The notes: generated by a model not told the origin, from the sequence alone. Counted from the stretch's first letter, positions 36,570-46,951 are shown. The stretch is DNA of 64,000 nucleotides from Corynebacterium sp. Marseille-P4321 (GCF_903645305.1 NZ_CAHJXO010000003.1:372001-436000), one strand, 5' to 3'. Numbers and translations are program-made.

Positions 36570-39516
36570 CTAGTTATCCGAGCTACCTTCGCGCTCCGGC
36601 AGGTTGCCCCACATGCCGGAGGAGAGCTTCTCCGAGTTGTCGTCCTGGCAGTACCACGCCATCAAACCAGCCATCGCAGCCAGCGACAGTAGCGCCAGCG
36701 CAGCGACACCAGCCTGCGCCACCTGCGGGCCGAACATGTTGTTCAAACGCGCCATCTCCGCGTTAAACGTGGCCACCACCGGGTTCTCCCGGCGCTCACC
36801 ACCATTGCCCCACGGGTTCGGCAGATCGATGTTGATCTGAGCAGATACGTTCGCAATCGCCTTACCGATCTCCTGGCCAATCGGCCCCACCAACGGGGCA
36901 CCCACGGCAAGCAGGATCGCACCCGGCAGCAGCCACAACAGCGGCGAGTTCGGCTCCGTCGACAGCTTCGTGAAGCACCGCTTCGCCTCCTCGGACGAGC
37001 CGTTCTCTTCACCCAGCTTTCCTGCGTTGTCGACCTCTACGCGCACGTCCACATCCCCGTTGCCGCCCGGCAGCTTGATGTTGCCGCCTTCGAAGCCGCC
37101 GCCCGGGTTGATCACGATGGTGTTGCCGTCGCGCGTGTAGGTCCAACCTTCCGGCAGCTGAATCTTGCTGTCCGGGGTGCCTGCCGGCACGGGCACGTAC
37201 ACCACAGTCGGGGCCTGCGGGTTGAACGTCCAGCCCTCCGGCAGGGTGATGCCGCCCTGGCCCGGGACCACAACCGGCACCTCGCGGATAACAGTCTCAC
37301 CGTTCGGCAGGGTCACCTGGACCGGCACCGTCACCTTGTCGCCTGGCTTCGCGTCCGCCGGCGGGGTGATGGTCAGCTTGCCGGTGTCCGGGTTGATCGT
37401 GATGTTCCAGCCGCCCGGCGCCTGCCAGCCCGGCTTGATCTCATACTTCGTTCCCTCCGGGTCCTTGTTCGTGCCGTCCGGGTTCAGGTTGAACGACGGG
37501 TTCAGCTCGATGGTGGTGCCCGGGAAGACCACGATGATGGTGTTGCCTGCACCCGGGGTTACCGGGGTGCCCGGCGTCTTATCCTTGTCCTCGCCCGGGG
37601 TCGCCGGCTTGTCCTCGCGCACGATCACGGTCGCGGTGACCACATCCGGGCTGTCCGGGTTATTCGGGTCGGTGACCGTCACCTTGATGTCCTTGCGGTC
37701 GCCGTCCTTCGCGCCCCCCCGGGATCACGACAGTAATCACGCCGGTCGTCGGGTCCACCTTCGGATCCCACTCGCCGAGGTTCTGCTCCGGGGTGAGCTC
37801 GAAGGTCGAGCCCTCAGTCACCTTGCCGGTCTGCGGCAGCGTGACTTCCTCGCCCGGCTTGCCGGTTTCCTCGCCGTAACCCGGCACGTTCAGCACGATG
37901 ACCTTCGCGGGCACTTGCTTATCGACGCTACCGTCCGGGTACGTCACGTCCACCAAAATCGTCTGCTCATCGCCCGGCTGCGCGCCCTCCGGAATGGTGA
38001 CGCTGATCGTGCCGTCGGCACCGACGACCGGCTTCCACTCGCCCAGCTCCTGGTTCCCAGAGATCACGTAGGTCGTGCCCGCCGGCAGCCCCTCGGTGCG
38101 CTGCTCGAGCGTCACCTTCGTGCCCGGCGTGCCCCGTGTTTCGCCATACTTCGGGTCGAAAGCGTCCTTGTTGTTGGTCACCGTAAAGGTGACCCGCAGC
38201 GTATCCGTGGTGTTGTCTGGGTACGTCACGGCCACATCGACGGTTACCTTGTCGCCTTCCTTCGCGTCCTGCGGCGCGGTGACGGTGACCTGGCCGGTCT
38301 TGGCGTCGATCTGCGGGTTCCACCCCTCTACAGAGGCCTGAGTTATGGCAAAGGTCGAGCCCTCACGCACCTCGCCCTTGTCGTCGCGCAGCACGTCAGC
38401 GAACGTCGCGGCATCGATGTCTGCGGTCGCAGAATCGCCAGGCAGCACCGGCTTCGTCGCCTGGTACTCCGGTGCGAACTTCGCCAGCGGAACGACCGCC
38501 TGGAAGGTCTCAGAAGCGTTGGTCACCTCACCCTTTTCACCGGTGACGCGCAGCGTCTGCTCCGCGTTGTAGGCGTCCAGGTCAGATTCCGCAGTGGCTA
38601 CACGGGGCGCGGCCACAAGCTTCACGGTAACAGACTCGGGCTTCGCGTCATCCGCACCGGCATCATCGCGCTTGGGCAGGGTGACGTAGACCTTGCCGGA
38701 GGCGTCGATACGCACCTGCGCATCGTCGATAAGCTTTGTGCCCTCAAAAACCTGACCACCAAGACGGGCGAAGTCGGACTTGCTGCCGTTGGTGACGGTG
38801 ATGCCCGTGTCGTACTCAGTGCCATCGGCAATGACCGGGTTTGTCTTGTCGGCGTTGGGGACGAGCGGCTCGCACGAATCGTTCTCAAACGGCCACGGCG
38901 CCACAAGCGCCTCAACCGACGGGTACACGGCAGACCTGCTGTTCGCCTGCACCGAAGTGGTATCCACGGTCCATGCCCATGTCTGCGTCGAACCGTCGGC
39001 GACCACACCTGCCTCATACTTCGCCGACGCATCCAAGGTCAGCTGGAGGTTCTTGTCGCCCAGCACAACGGTGTCTGTCACCTTGCGCGACTGCGTGCCA
39101 TCCTGGTTCTTCGTGTCCACCTGGGCACCCTTCGGCACAGGGTTAACGGTGTAGGACTGCGTCGAACCCGGAGCGCCATTTCGATAAATGACGCCCAGGT
39201 CAACCTTCGCCTCGGTGAAAATACGCTGGTCCTCCCCGGACAGCGTCACCCACGGGGTAAAACGGATGTCGTTGCCATCGATGGTGCGCGAAACACCAAC
39301 CTCGGCTCCAGCGATGCGAGTACCACGGATCGACTCGGCAGCGGTTGAGCCAAGCTCATCGCCGAAACCGACAGCACATCCGCTCACACGGGGCAGGTTG
39401 TAGTTGGGCGGGCTCACAAACTCGGTCGGCAGCGCGCGTGCCTGCGGGGCGACCATTGCGGACGCACCGAGCGCCAACGCCACAGCGCCGGCAGTGATCT
39501 TCTTGGAGAAATTCAT
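36570..39516 (-). pseudogene. Large Rib-repeat surface protein, split by a C7 homopolymer
   Basis: A signal peptide (MNFSKKITAGAVALALGASA) starts an ectodomain of about 960 residues. Residues 1-250 are a unique N-terminal domain with two Cys. Then come several Rib/alpha-like units of 80-90 residues (TYPDGSVDKQVPAKVIVLNV; LPEGWTFNPQ; LPEGWTYTRDG). Near the C-terminus are a Cys, two hydrophobic segments and a WYCQDDN tail. At 37714-37720 there is a run of seven C (G on the coding strand). The upstream frame (37660-39516, 618 codons) stops soon after it; the rest (to 36570) is in another frame. Eight bases would give a continuous VIPGGAKDGDRKDIKVTVTD. Either phase variation or an error. Confidence 0.85.
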
Positions 39517-39761
39517 GAGAGGAGTCCTTGAAAAAGACTTACGAGGGACACATGTTCGCCGTTTAAGCGAAACTCCATCTAGCGTTCAGGAAAATGTGTG
39601 TATGCGCAAGGTTTTGTCCTAAATACATTCAGTGAGCACATAGGCAATACCCAGGTAGAACACATATCAACATATGCGTGGATGGGTATATTGCTAGCTT
39701 GTCGACGTTTCCCTGCCAGCTCCCCACAACTCCTGATCCGGCGCGATAAATAAGCACAACA

Positions 39762-39797
39762 CCCCGCCTCCGTGACTTTCAGTCACAGAAACGGGGC
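39762..39797 (-). terminator. Terminator after gluQ
   Basis: CCCCGCCTCCGTGACT pairs imperfectly with AGTCACAGAAACGGGG around TTC. It lies 10 bp after the gluQ stop on the minus strand. The remaining stretch to 39516 has no gene; it holds the promoter region of the surface protein gene. Confidence 0.7.
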
Positions 39798-39806
39798 GCA
39801 GATGGT

Positions 39807-40739
39807 CTACCGAGAAGACCACGTGAACGGATCACGGGACAACGCAGTGGCGTCAAAACGTTCCAGCAGCTCACGCAAGGTATCAGCGTCGGAACATCCA
39901 AGCGAAGCTGAGATTTGCCTTACGACTCCCTCGACACCAACCTGCTCAGCCATCTCGCGAAGCGTGACCGCCCCATCACGCTTAGCCAGGCGCCTGCCCT
40001 CCCCCGTAACCACCAACGGCACGTGCACATACTCCGGCTGGGCGTACCCCAGCTTGTGCGCGAGGTAGGCCTGTGCCGGGGCGGAGAACAGCAAGTCGTC
40101 GCCGCGCACCACTTGGTCGACACCCATCGCACCGTCGTCGACCACTACGGCGAGGTTGTACGCCCAGTCCCCCGCTTGCGCCTGGTTCACGTTCCCGCCG
40201 CGTTTCAGAATCACGTCATCCACCGGGCCCGTGTATTCGCCGTGATAGAAGTCGCGCACCGTCCACTCTTTGGCCGCCGCGCGGAGGCGAATGGCGGGGA
40301 GGCGGCCTTGGTCGGCGAGCTCGGAGCGTCGATAAGCGCGCTGCTTTTCCGAAAGCTCCCTGCACGTGCCTGGATACATCCCTGGCTGCGCGTGGGGCGC
40401 CGAAGCCGCCTCGCGGATATCGCGGCGAGTGCAAAAACACTCGTACGTGTCAAGCCTGCTCAGCGCCTCAGCGTAGGCGGCGGAACGATCCGACTGATAC
40501 ACCACCGGCTCATCCCACTCAATGCCAATCGCCGCGAGATCCTCAAGCTGGCGCTTCGCCGACTCCGCGCTGGAACGCTCCGAATCAATATCCTCCACCC
40601 GCAGATAAAACTTCCGGCCGCTCTGACGCGCGAAAAGCCACGCCAACACCGCCGTACGCAGATTGCCAAAATGCAGATCACCGCTCGGGCTCGGCGCGTA
40701 ACGCCCCGCCGGTGTGTCGAAAACAGCCATACGTGCCAT
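39807..40739 (-). CDS. gluQ: Glutamyl-Q tRNA(Asp) synthetase
   Basis: A 310-residue truncated glutamyl-tRNA synthetase that attaches Glu to queuosine in tRNA-Asp. The HIGH-type site is [12 protein letters not shown] (residues about 16-27) and the KMSKS-type site is [12 protein letters not shown] (about 255). The anticodon-binding domain of true GluRS is missing, as expected. A zinc site (CFCTRRDI...YPGTC) is visible. It is divergent from the queuosine-precursor transporter gene, with starts overlapping by 2 bp. Confidence 0.9.
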   Translation of the reverse strand: MARMAVFDTPAGRYAPSPSGDLHFGNLRTAVLAWLFARQSGRKFYLRVEDIDSERSSAESAKRQLEDLAAIGIEWDEPVVYQSDRSAAYAEALSRLDTYECFCTRRDIREAASAPHAQPGMYPGTCRELSEKQRAYRRSELADQGRLPAIRLRAAAKEWTVRDFYHGEYTGPVDDVILKRGGNVNQAQAGDWAYNLAVVVDDGAMGVDQVVRGDDLLFSAPAQAYLAHKLGYAQPEYVHVPLVVTGEGRRLAKRDGAVTLREMAEQVGVEGVVRQISASLGCSDADTLRELLERFDATALSRDPFTWSSR

Positions 40740-41406
40740 GATATTGCGCGTGAATCATCCCGTATCCCGCTCACCGTTTCCGTACCTGGTCGCCGTGTTC
40801 TGCGCAGTGTTCCTCATCTCCAACATCACCGCGCAAAAGGGCGTCGAGCTCGGCCCGCTGATCACAGACGGCGCCTTCTTCCTCTTCCCCATCTCATACG
40901 TCATCGGCGACGTCATCGCCGAGGTCTACGGATTCAAAGCCGCCCGGCGCGCCGTGTTCACTGGCTTCGGCATCGCCGTCATCGCCGTGCTGTCGTTCTA
41001 CATCGCGATCTGGCTGCCGGCCGCCGAGTTCTACGACATGCAGGACACCTTCGCCGCCGTACTCGGCCTCCTGCCGCGCATCGTGATCGCATCGCTCGCC
41101 GGCTACGTCGTGGGGCAGCTGCTCAACGCATGGACGCTGCAGAAGATGAAGGACCGCTTCGGCCACGACAACCTGTGGGCGCGCCTCATCGGCTCCACCA
41201 TCGTCGGCGAATTCGCGGACACGCTGCTGTTCTGCTCCATCGCCGCAGGTGTCATCGGCATTGCCACCGCTGGGGATTTCGTGAACTACGTGTTGGTCGG
41301 CTTCATCTGGAAGACCGTCATGGAGATCGTGTTGCTGCCAATTACGTACCCGACCATCGCCGCGGTGCGCCGCGCGGAGGAGCGGGTGAGCGCGCAAACG
41401 GCGTAG
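40738..41406 (+). CDS. yhhQ: Queuosine precursor transporter (YhhQ/VUT family)
   Basis: A 222-residue membrane protein with about six hydrophobic helices. Family blocks: [44 protein letters not shown] and [17 protein letters not shown]. These proteins import queuine or preQ bases for salvage. It forms a queuosine group with gluQ and tgt. The start may be ATG 40738 or GTG 40750. Confidence 0.85.
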   Translation: MILRVNHPVSRSPFPYLVAVFCAVFLISNITAQKGVELGPLITDGAFFLFPISYVIGDVIAEVYGFKAARRAVFTGFGIAVIAVLSFYIAIWLPAAEFYDMQDTFAAVLGLLPRIVIASLAGYVVGQLLNAWTLQKMKDRFGHDNLWARLIGSTIVGEFADTLLFCSIAAGVIGIATAGDFVNYVLVGFIWKTVMEIVLLPITYPTIAAVRRAEERVSAQTA

Positions 41407-41432
41407 GGCGCGTGTGGTTCTTGCCGCGAATT

Positions 41433-41491
41433 CAGCTAGTTGGGCTGGCAACTTCGTTGTTTTTCGGTGAAGTTGCCAGTCCAACTAGCTG
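41433..41491. terminator. 23-bp inverted repeat after yhhQ
   Basis: CAGCTAGTTGGGCTGGCAAC... (41433-41455) is mirrored at 41469-41491 with one G/T mismatch; the loop is GTTGTTTTTCGGT. It follows GAATTC. It is probably the terminator of yhhQ and is related to the element at 42647, which also begins GAATTCAGCTA. Confidence 0.7.
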
Positions 41492-41611
41492 GGTTTAGGC
41501 GCACAAAGCTTATCGACGCCTCCGGGGAGCAAACCACCCCGCCCACCAACGCCTCGCACCCGCTAAAGTGAAAGCGTCATTCGGGGGAATGGCACATTCA
41601 AGGGGGGAATC

Positions 41612-42571
41612 ATGAACCACGCAGAACTCGTCGGGCTATTAATTCGCCGCAGCAACGCCGCACTGCAGGTGTGCCACGGCGTATCCACCACGCGATTCGT
41701 ACCCGCGGACGCGTGGCAAAAGCTTCCCCGCCACGAGAAAGAGTACCTGCGCTGCTACGCCGCCGCGCTGTCCGCCAACAAAGCTGTGCTGGTGGGACGC
41801 TCGGCGGCGCGCGTAGGTGGGATGTGGGTGATCCCGACGAATGAAGAGCTTGTGGAGTTGGGGGCGCGGGGGCGCAGCGCTCCGTCGAAAAGCCAATGGC
41901 CCGTAGGCGTGGTGTACCGGCACGGGGAGATCCCCGACATCGACGTCCGCACCGTCGATGCGCTGCGTGGCGCTGGCCCCGAGCCCGCGGTTCGGCTCAC
42001 CACACTTCCCCGCACTGCCGTGGATATCGCCCGCTTCCACGGACTACGCCACGGCGTCGTCGCGATGGACAGCGTTTTTCACGGGCGCAAACCCCACGAA
42101 ATGCAGGTGCTTCGTGCCGAGGTCGAGTTGATGCTCCAGCGCCTTGCAGGCAAGCGACACATCGCGGTGGCGCGTGAGGCGTTCACCCTGAGCTCGCCGG
42201 TGTCCGGGTCGCCGTACGAGTCGCTGCTGCGCATCATTCTCATCGAGCACGAGATCAAGGTCGACGAACAGATGTGGATCGGCCGCGATTACCGCGTCGA
42301 TTTTCTGTGGGGCACGCTGGTCATCGAGGTGGACGGGTACGCCAAGTTCGACCTCAAGCCTCATGAGGCCCTGATTAACCAACTCGAACGCGAGAACTGG
42401 ATCAAGGAGAAAGGGTTCGAGGTGATCCGTTTGTTCCCCGTGGAGATCCTCCGCGACCCCGAGGGCTGCATCGCCCGGATCAGAGCAGCTAAGCAGCTTG
42501 CCGACGCCCGCCCCGCCACCCGCATCGAACCATCACGCCAGCGCCCGAGTGGCCCACGGAGAGGGTGGTAG
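41612..42571 (+). CDS. DUF559-type protein, predicted nuclease fold with AbiEi-like N-terminus
   Basis: A 319-residue protein. The N-terminal 190 residues resemble actinobacterial 'AbiEi-like/transcriptional regulator' proteins found with DUF559. Residues about 210-300 have the Vsr-like PD-(D/E)XK pattern: SPYESLLRIILIEHEI, RVDFLWGTLVIEVDGYAKF, LERENWIKEKGFEVIRLFP, with Asp and Glu in the expected nuclease places. Members are common and variable in actinobacteria; a role in phage defence or toxin-antitoxin systems has been proposed for relatives but is not shown. GGGGGG precedes the ATG. It stands alone between yhhQ and tgt. Confidence 0.75.
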   Translation: MNHAELVGLLIRRSNAALQVCHGVSTTRFVPADAWQKLPRHEKEYLRCYAAALSANKAVLVGRSAARVGGMWVIPTNEELVELGARGRSAPSKSQWPVGVVYRHGEIPDIDVRTVDALRGAGPEPAVRLTTLPRTAVDIARFHGLRHGVVAMDSVFHGRKPHEMQVLRAEVELMLQRLAGKRHIAVAREAFTLSSPVSGSPYESLLRIILIEHEIKVDEQMWIGRDYRVDFLWGTLVIEVDGYAKFDLKPHEALINQLERENWIKEKGFEVIRLFPVEILRDPEGCIARIRAAKQLADARPATRIEPSRQRPSGPRRGW

Positions 42572-42646
42572 CACGGGCGCGGGGCTGGCCCAGCGCGGCT
42601 GGAGCACGAGCGCGGCCGCACCCTAGCTCGGCATTCCCCGGAGAAT

Positions 42647-42693
42647 TCAGCTACCCAGAACTAGCTAATCGCAGAAAAATCACGGGTAGCTGA
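42647..42693. repeat. Palindromic intergenic element between DUF559 gene and tgt
   Basis: TCAGCTACCC (42647-42656) is mirrored at 42684-42693. The left arm is preceded by GAATTC overlap, as at 41433. It lies between convergent genes, so it is likely to be a terminator. Confidence 0.55.
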
Positions 42694-42818
42694 TTCCTTG
42701 TAGCCGAGTTTGGCGAGACGTGGGCACCAGATGACGGAAGGGGCGGGGAAACTGCTGGTCGAGAGCCGCAGCGGCGACCGATACCGGGCCACAGCGGCAC
42801 TGAGCGACATAGCCGCCC

Positions 42819-44057
42819 CTACCGCGCGCTGCCGGCGTAGTAGCGGCCGAGGAACTCGTCGCGGTACGCCTCGTAATACCCGCCGTCGATGGCCGCGCGC
42901 ACGTTATCCACCAGCCGCAGCATGAACTCCAGGTTATGCATGGTGCACAGCGTGCCCGCGAGGAACTCCTTCGCTTTGAGCAGGTGGTGGATGTAGGCGC
43001 GAGAGTAGTTCTCGGAGACGTAGCCGCCGAACTCCTCGTCGATACTGGAAAAGTCCCGCTTGAAGCGTGCGGCGGCAAGGTTCATGCGCCCGTCGAGGGT
43101 GTACACCCCGCCGCGGCGGCCGAGGCGGGTCGGGGCAACGCAGTCGAAGGTGTCGCCGCCGTTCTCGATGCACACGAAAATATCGTCAGGCTCGGAGATG
43201 CCCAATAGGTGGCGCGGCTTCTCTGCGGGCAGTTCGTCGGTGATCCAGCCGACGATGTCGCCGAGGATGTTCTTCTGCAGTGCACCACCGATACCGATGC
43301 CGCCGAAGCCCCGCTCGCCGCGCTCAGTGAACTCGCGGTCCATGTCAAGGAGGCCGCGGGTGGCGGTGCGCCGCAAATCTTCGTAGTTTGCGCCCTGCAC
43401 CACGCCCCACAAGCTTTGCGACGGGCGGTCGCTGCGCAACGTCGATAAGCGATTGTGCTCCTCCAAACACCTGCGGGCCCAGCGGCGCGTGCGCTCGACC
43501 GAATGCTCCTGGTAATCGCGGGTGTCCACGAGGGTGGTGAGCTCGTCGAACGCGAACATGATGTCCGCGCCCAGCTGGTGCTGGATCTGCATCGACACTT
43601 CGGGCGTGAAGCGGTGCCAGGAGCCGTCGATGACGGACTTGAAGTCCACACCGTCGTCGTCCACGCGTGCCATGCGGTCCTTGTTCGCGGCGCGGATATC
43701 GGCATCCGTGAGCCCCGCGACGTCCATGGCGAGGATCTTTTTAAAGCCCACGCCCAAGCTCATGACCTGGAAGCCGCCTGAATCCGTGTAGGTGGGGCCG
43801 TGCCAATTCTCGAAGGCCGCCACGCCCCCTGCCTCGTCCACGATGTCAGGGCCGGGCTGCAGGTAGAGGTGGTACGCGTTGGACAAGATCGCCTGCGCGC
43901 CAACCTGGCGAATCTGCTCCGGGGTGAGTGTTTTCACCGTCGCCTTGGTGGCAACCGGGATGAACGCGGGCGTGGCGATGTCGCCGTGCGGGGTGTGGAT
44001 CACGCCCGTGCGTGCCTTGCCGTTGTCGTGCTGGGTGGTGATGTCGAAGAAACTCAT
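42819..44057 (-). CDS. tgt: Queuine tRNA-ribosyltransferase
   Basis: A 412-residue TGT that exchanges guanine 34 for queuine (or preQ1) in GUN-anticodon tRNAs. Key residues are visible: the Asp in TYTDSGGFQVMSLG, the nucleophile region in GIGGALQKNILGDI and the zinc-binding C-x-C-x2-C-like area near the C-terminus is partly degenerate in the read frame (CTMHNLEFMLRLV retains Cys and His). It overlaps the MMPL gene by 4 bp (ATGA), so the two are co-translated. With gluQ and yhhQ it implies queuine salvage. The dispersed motif is in the RLSTL codons (43440). Confidence 0.9.
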   Translation of the reverse strand: MSFFDITTQHDNGKARTGVIHTPHGDIATPAFIPVATKATVKTLTPEQIRQVGAQAILSNAYHLYLQPGPDIVDEAGGVAAFENWHGPTYTDSGGFQVMSLGVGFKKILAMDVAGLTDADIRAANKDRMARVDDDGVDFKSVIDGSWHRFTPEVSMQIQHQLGADIMFAFDELTTLVDTRDYQEHSVERTRRWARRCLEEHNRLSTLRSDRPSQSLWGVVQGANYEDLRRTATRGLLDMDREFTERGERGFGGIGIGGALQKNILGDIVGWITDELPAEKPRHLLGISEPDDIFVCIENGGDTFDCVAPTRLGRRGGVYTLDGRMNLAAARFKRDFSSIDEEFGGYVSENYSRAYIHHLLKAKEFLAGTLCTMHNLEFMLRLVDNVRAAIDGGYYEAYRDEFLGRYYAGSAR

Positions 44058-46477
44058 CGCGCCGCCTCGTACTCCTTTTCCAGTTCGGTGCCCTCCACGT
44101 CTACCTCAGGCAGCACGCGGTCGAGCCATGCAGGCATCCACCAGGTGGAACGCCCCAGGATAAACATTGTGGCGGGCACAAGCGCCATGCGGGTGAAAAA
44201 CGCGTCGAAAAACACCGCCACGCCGAGGGCGAAGCCGAAGATCTGGATGAACGGCAGCGGCTGGTCCAAGAACGCCACGAACACCGCGATCATGATGATG
44301 GCCGCCGCTGTGACCACGCGCGCGCCCTGAGCGAAGCCCTCGATGGTGGATTCGTGCACGGCCCGCACCTCGGCTTCCGCGCCGCCGTCGGCGGGGCGGC
44401 GCTTCAGGTACGCCTCGCGGATGCGGGTGACCAGAAAGACCTGGTAGTCCATGGCCAGGCCGAAGGTCACGCCGATCATGAAGATGGGCAGGAAGCTCAA
44501 GATCGGACCCGGGGTGTGCACCAAACCGGTAAAGCCCTGCTGGAACACCAGCACCGTCACGCCGAACGCCGCGCCCACCGAAAGCAGGAAGCCGAGGCCG
44601 GCGACGAGCGGCACGAGGATGGAGCGGAACACGATCATCAGCAGCACGATCGCGAGCCCCACCACGATGGTGAGGTAGAGCGGCATCGCGCCCGCAAGCT
44701 CTTCGGTGATGTCCATCTGCACGGCGGTAAGCCCTGTTAGGCCGATGCTCACGCCGGTGGCGTCTTCCACCTGGCGGTTGGTTTCGCGCACCCCGTGCGC
44801 CACCTCGAGGGTGTACTCCTCCTCCGGCCCGCTGGATGGGGTAGCCAGGATCTGGGCGGCGGTGAGATCGTCGTTCACCGCGACGATCTGGGCGTGCTCG
44901 ATGCCCTGCACGGAACCAACCTCGCCAACGGCGTAGAGGAAGGACGACAGCGCCGCCTTCTCAGCGTCGCCAGGGCTTTCTTCGCCGGGGCCCTCATCGC
45001 CGTCCTCTCCGTCGGGGATGGCAGCCATGTACGGCCGCAGGATCTCCGCGTTCGGGTTCACGTTGTGCGCGTCCACCACCAGCAGCAGCGGCGCGTTGAC
45101 GCCCGGGCCGAAGCCTTCCGCCATGAGGTCGGCTGACTTGCGCTGCGTGGTGTCGGTGTTCGACGTCGCGTCGGAGGGCAGCGCCATCTCCAGGTTGAGC
45201 ACCGGCACACTCAAAGCACCCAGGCCCAGCACCACCACGGCCATCACCAGGCCGGGAGCCTTGCGCACGAAACGCACCCAGCGCCGGCCTAGAGAGTTCT
45301 CATCCAAATCCTTCGCCTCGCGGGCGCCCGGGCCGGGGTTGCCCGCCACGCCCGGCACCTGGCCCGCGAACGCCTTGTTGCCGAACGCGCCGAGCACGGC
45401 CGGCAGCAGCGTGAGCGCCACCAGCACCGCGATGGCCACGGTGACGGCCGCGGCCAGGCCCATCCACGTGAGGAACTCGATGCGCGCGAGCGCCAGCGCC
45501 ACCAGCGCAGTGAACACGGTCGTGCCTGCGAAGACGACAGAGGAGCCGGCGGTGCCCACGGCCATCCCGGCGGCGTCGGCAGGCGGCATGTGCTTCGCCT
45601 CCTGCCTGAAGCGCGACAGGATGAACAGCGCGTAATCGATGCCCACGGCCAGGCCGATCATCACGGCAAGCACCGGGGTGACGTCGTTGAGCTCCACCCA
45701 GTGCGTCGCGATCAGCACCAGCAGCGCCCCGATGCCCACCCCCACAACTGCGGAGATGAGCGGCATTATCGACGCCGCAAGCGAGCCAAACGTGACAATC
45801 AGCACCACGAACGCGATGCCTAGGCCGATGAGTTCCGAGGTGGTCTTGATCTCGATCGGGTCGCCGAAGCCGGGCCCGCCAGCTTCCACCTGCAGGCCGG
45901 CGGCGCGGCCGATCTCCATCGCCTCGTTGACCACATCGCGGTCGGCCTGGTCCACCGCCAGGGAGGATTCCGCCGCGAACTCGAAGGTGGTGTAGCCGAT
46001 GCGACCGTCGTCCGAGACCATGCGCACGTTGTAGGCGTCCGCCTTCGCGCGCTCCTCCGGCATGCCCATCTGGGTCATCTCGCCGACGATGGTGCGCGAC
46101 AACTCGTTGTTCACGTGCACCGGGTTGCCGAAGCGCTCCGTGCCCTCGATGTCACCGAGGTGCTCGCGGATGTGACCGACCGTCTCATCCATCGCCGCCA
46201 TGTACTGTGGCGCGTCGATGCGCTCCCCCGGAGGCGCGGCGAACACGAGGTTCACGCCCGGGGCGGTGGCCACGTCGCCCTGGCCCGGGAAGTTCTGGTC
46301 GAGGGTGTCCAGCGCGTCGATAGCCGGCGTGCCCTCAATAGCGAATTCGGACGTGAACGGCTTCATCAGCGTGAACGCGCCGGCGAGCGCGCCGCCGAGC
46401 AGCAGCACCCACGCCACGATGACGCGCCACTTGTTCGTATACGACCAGCGCCCCAGCTTGAAGAGCAGTTTCGCCAC
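44054..46477 (-). CDS. MMPL-family (RND) exporter
   Basis: An 807-residue RND protein with two repeats of six membrane helices and two external domains. Family motifs: LIATHWVELNDVTPVLAVMIGLAVGIDYALFILSRFR-like block with the Asp/Tyr pair in helix 4 (here GLAVGIDYALFIL), repeated near the C-terminus as GVTFGLAMDYQVFLV. MmpL proteins of corynebacteria move trehalose mycolates or other lipids across the membrane using the proton gradient. The start is GTG at 46477 with AAGGGAAGGA upstream. Its ATGA overlap with tgt is probably only a shared transcript. Confidence 0.9.
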   Translation of the reverse strand: MAKLLFKLGRWSYTNKWRVIVAWVLLLGGALAGAFTLMKPFTSEFAIEGTPAIDALDTLDQNFPGQGDVATAPGVNLVFAAPPGERIDAPQYMAAMDETVGHIREHLGDIEGTERFGNPVHVNNELSRTIVGEMTQMGMPEERAKADAYNVRMVSDDGRIGYTTFEFAAESSLAVDQADRDVVNEAMEIGRAAGLQVEAGGPGFGDPIEIKTTSELIGLGIAFVVLIVTFGSLAASIMPLISAVVGVGIGALLVLIATHWVELNDVTPVLAVMIGLAVGIDYALFILSRFRQEAKHMPPADAAGMAVGTAGSSVVFAGTTVFTALVALALARIEFLTWMGLAAAVTVAIAVLVALTLLPAVLGAFGNKAFAGQVPGVAGNPGPGAREAKDLDENSLGRRWVRFVRKAPGLVMAVVVLGLGALSVPVLNLEMALPSDATSNTDTTQRKSADLMAEGFGPGVNAPLLLVVDAHNVNPNAEILRPYMAAIPDGEDGDEGPGEESPGDAEKAALSSFLYAVGEVGSVQGIEHAQIVAVNDDLTAAQILATPSSGPEEEYTLEVAHGVRETNRQVEDATGVSIGLTGLTAVQMDITEELAGAMPLYLTIVVGLAIVLLMIVFRSILVPLVAGLGFLLSVGAAFGVTVLVFQQGFTGLVHTPGPILSFLPIFMIGVTFGLAMDYQVFLVTRIREAYLKRRPADGGAEAEVRAVHESTIEGFAQGARVVTAAAIIMIAVFVAFLDQPLPFIQIFGFALGVAVFFDAFFTRMALVPATMFILGRSTWWMPAWLDRVLPEVDVEGTELEKEYEAAR

Positions 46478-46550
46478 AGGGGTCCTTCCCTTACTTTGCG
46501 AGTAACCCGGCCTATTCTATCGGGCCTAAAGATGTGCCCCGAACGCAACG

Positions 46551-46577
46551 AACCCCCGACCGTATTGGTCGGGGGTT
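46551..46577 (-). terminator. Terminator of tRNA-Ser(CGA)
   Basis: AACCCCCGACC (46551-46561) pairs perfectly with GGTCGGGGGTT (46567-46577) across 5 nt. Confidence 0.8.
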
Positions 46578-46582
46578 GTGCT

Positions 46583-46673
46583 TGGCGGTAGCGGCGGGAT
46601 TTGAACCCGCGGTGGTTTTACCCACACTCGCTTTCGAGGCGAGTACCTTCGGCCGCTCGGACACGCTACCGCC
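46583..46673 (-). tRNA. tRNA-Ser (CGA)
   Basis: Class II tRNA, 91 nt on the minus strand. Acceptor GGCGGTA pairs with TACCGCC; anticodon loop CTCGAAA gives CGA (UCG codons). The T arm has GCGGGTTCAAATCCCGC. CCA is not encoded. Confidence 0.95.
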
Positions 46674-46708
46674 GATTAGATTAACGGCAGCGGGGCCGAG
46701 AAACCAAA

Positions 46709-46951
46709 TTAGTTGTTCGGGTTCTCCGCTGCGTTCTCAGCCTCGCGCTCCTCGCGCTTGTCCTCAACCTTCGCGGCGACCTCGTTGGCCTTGTCCTTCA
46801 CCGCGTCGCCAGCCTCGGACAGCTTCTCCTTCACGTTGCCGATGAGGTTGTCGGCCTTGCCCTCGTTCTTCAGGGTCTCGTTGCCGGTCACCTCGCCGAG
46901 TGCTTCCTTTGCGTCGCCCTTCAGCTGGTCGCCCTTGCCTTCAAAAGCCAT
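46709..46951 (-). CDS. CsbD-family stress protein
   Basis: An 80-residue, highly charged protein of the CsbD family. It has the family pattern GKGDQLKGDAKEALGEVTGN followed by Lys/Glu-rich helices. Such proteins are induced by general stress in many bacteria; the biochemical role is unknown. AAAGGAG precedes the ATG. It is a single gene; 77 bp separate it from tadA. Confidence 0.88.
   Translation of the reverse strand: MAFEGKGDQLKGDAKEALGEVTGNETLKNEGKADNLIGNVKEKLSEAGDAVKDKANEVAAKVEDKREEREAENAAENPNN

Noticed and set aside
42819..44057. tgt as an archaeosine-type or inactive enzyme
   Set aside because: The bacterial TGT active-site regions are in place and the neighbours are queuosine genes.
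45755..45775. Further copies of the dispersed word with one mismatch (for example ATTATCGACG at 45765, CCTATCGACG near 7790, CGTCGACAAG near 27968 and 51554)
   Set aside because: Left out of the count of 21, which includes only exact matches. They may be decayed copies.
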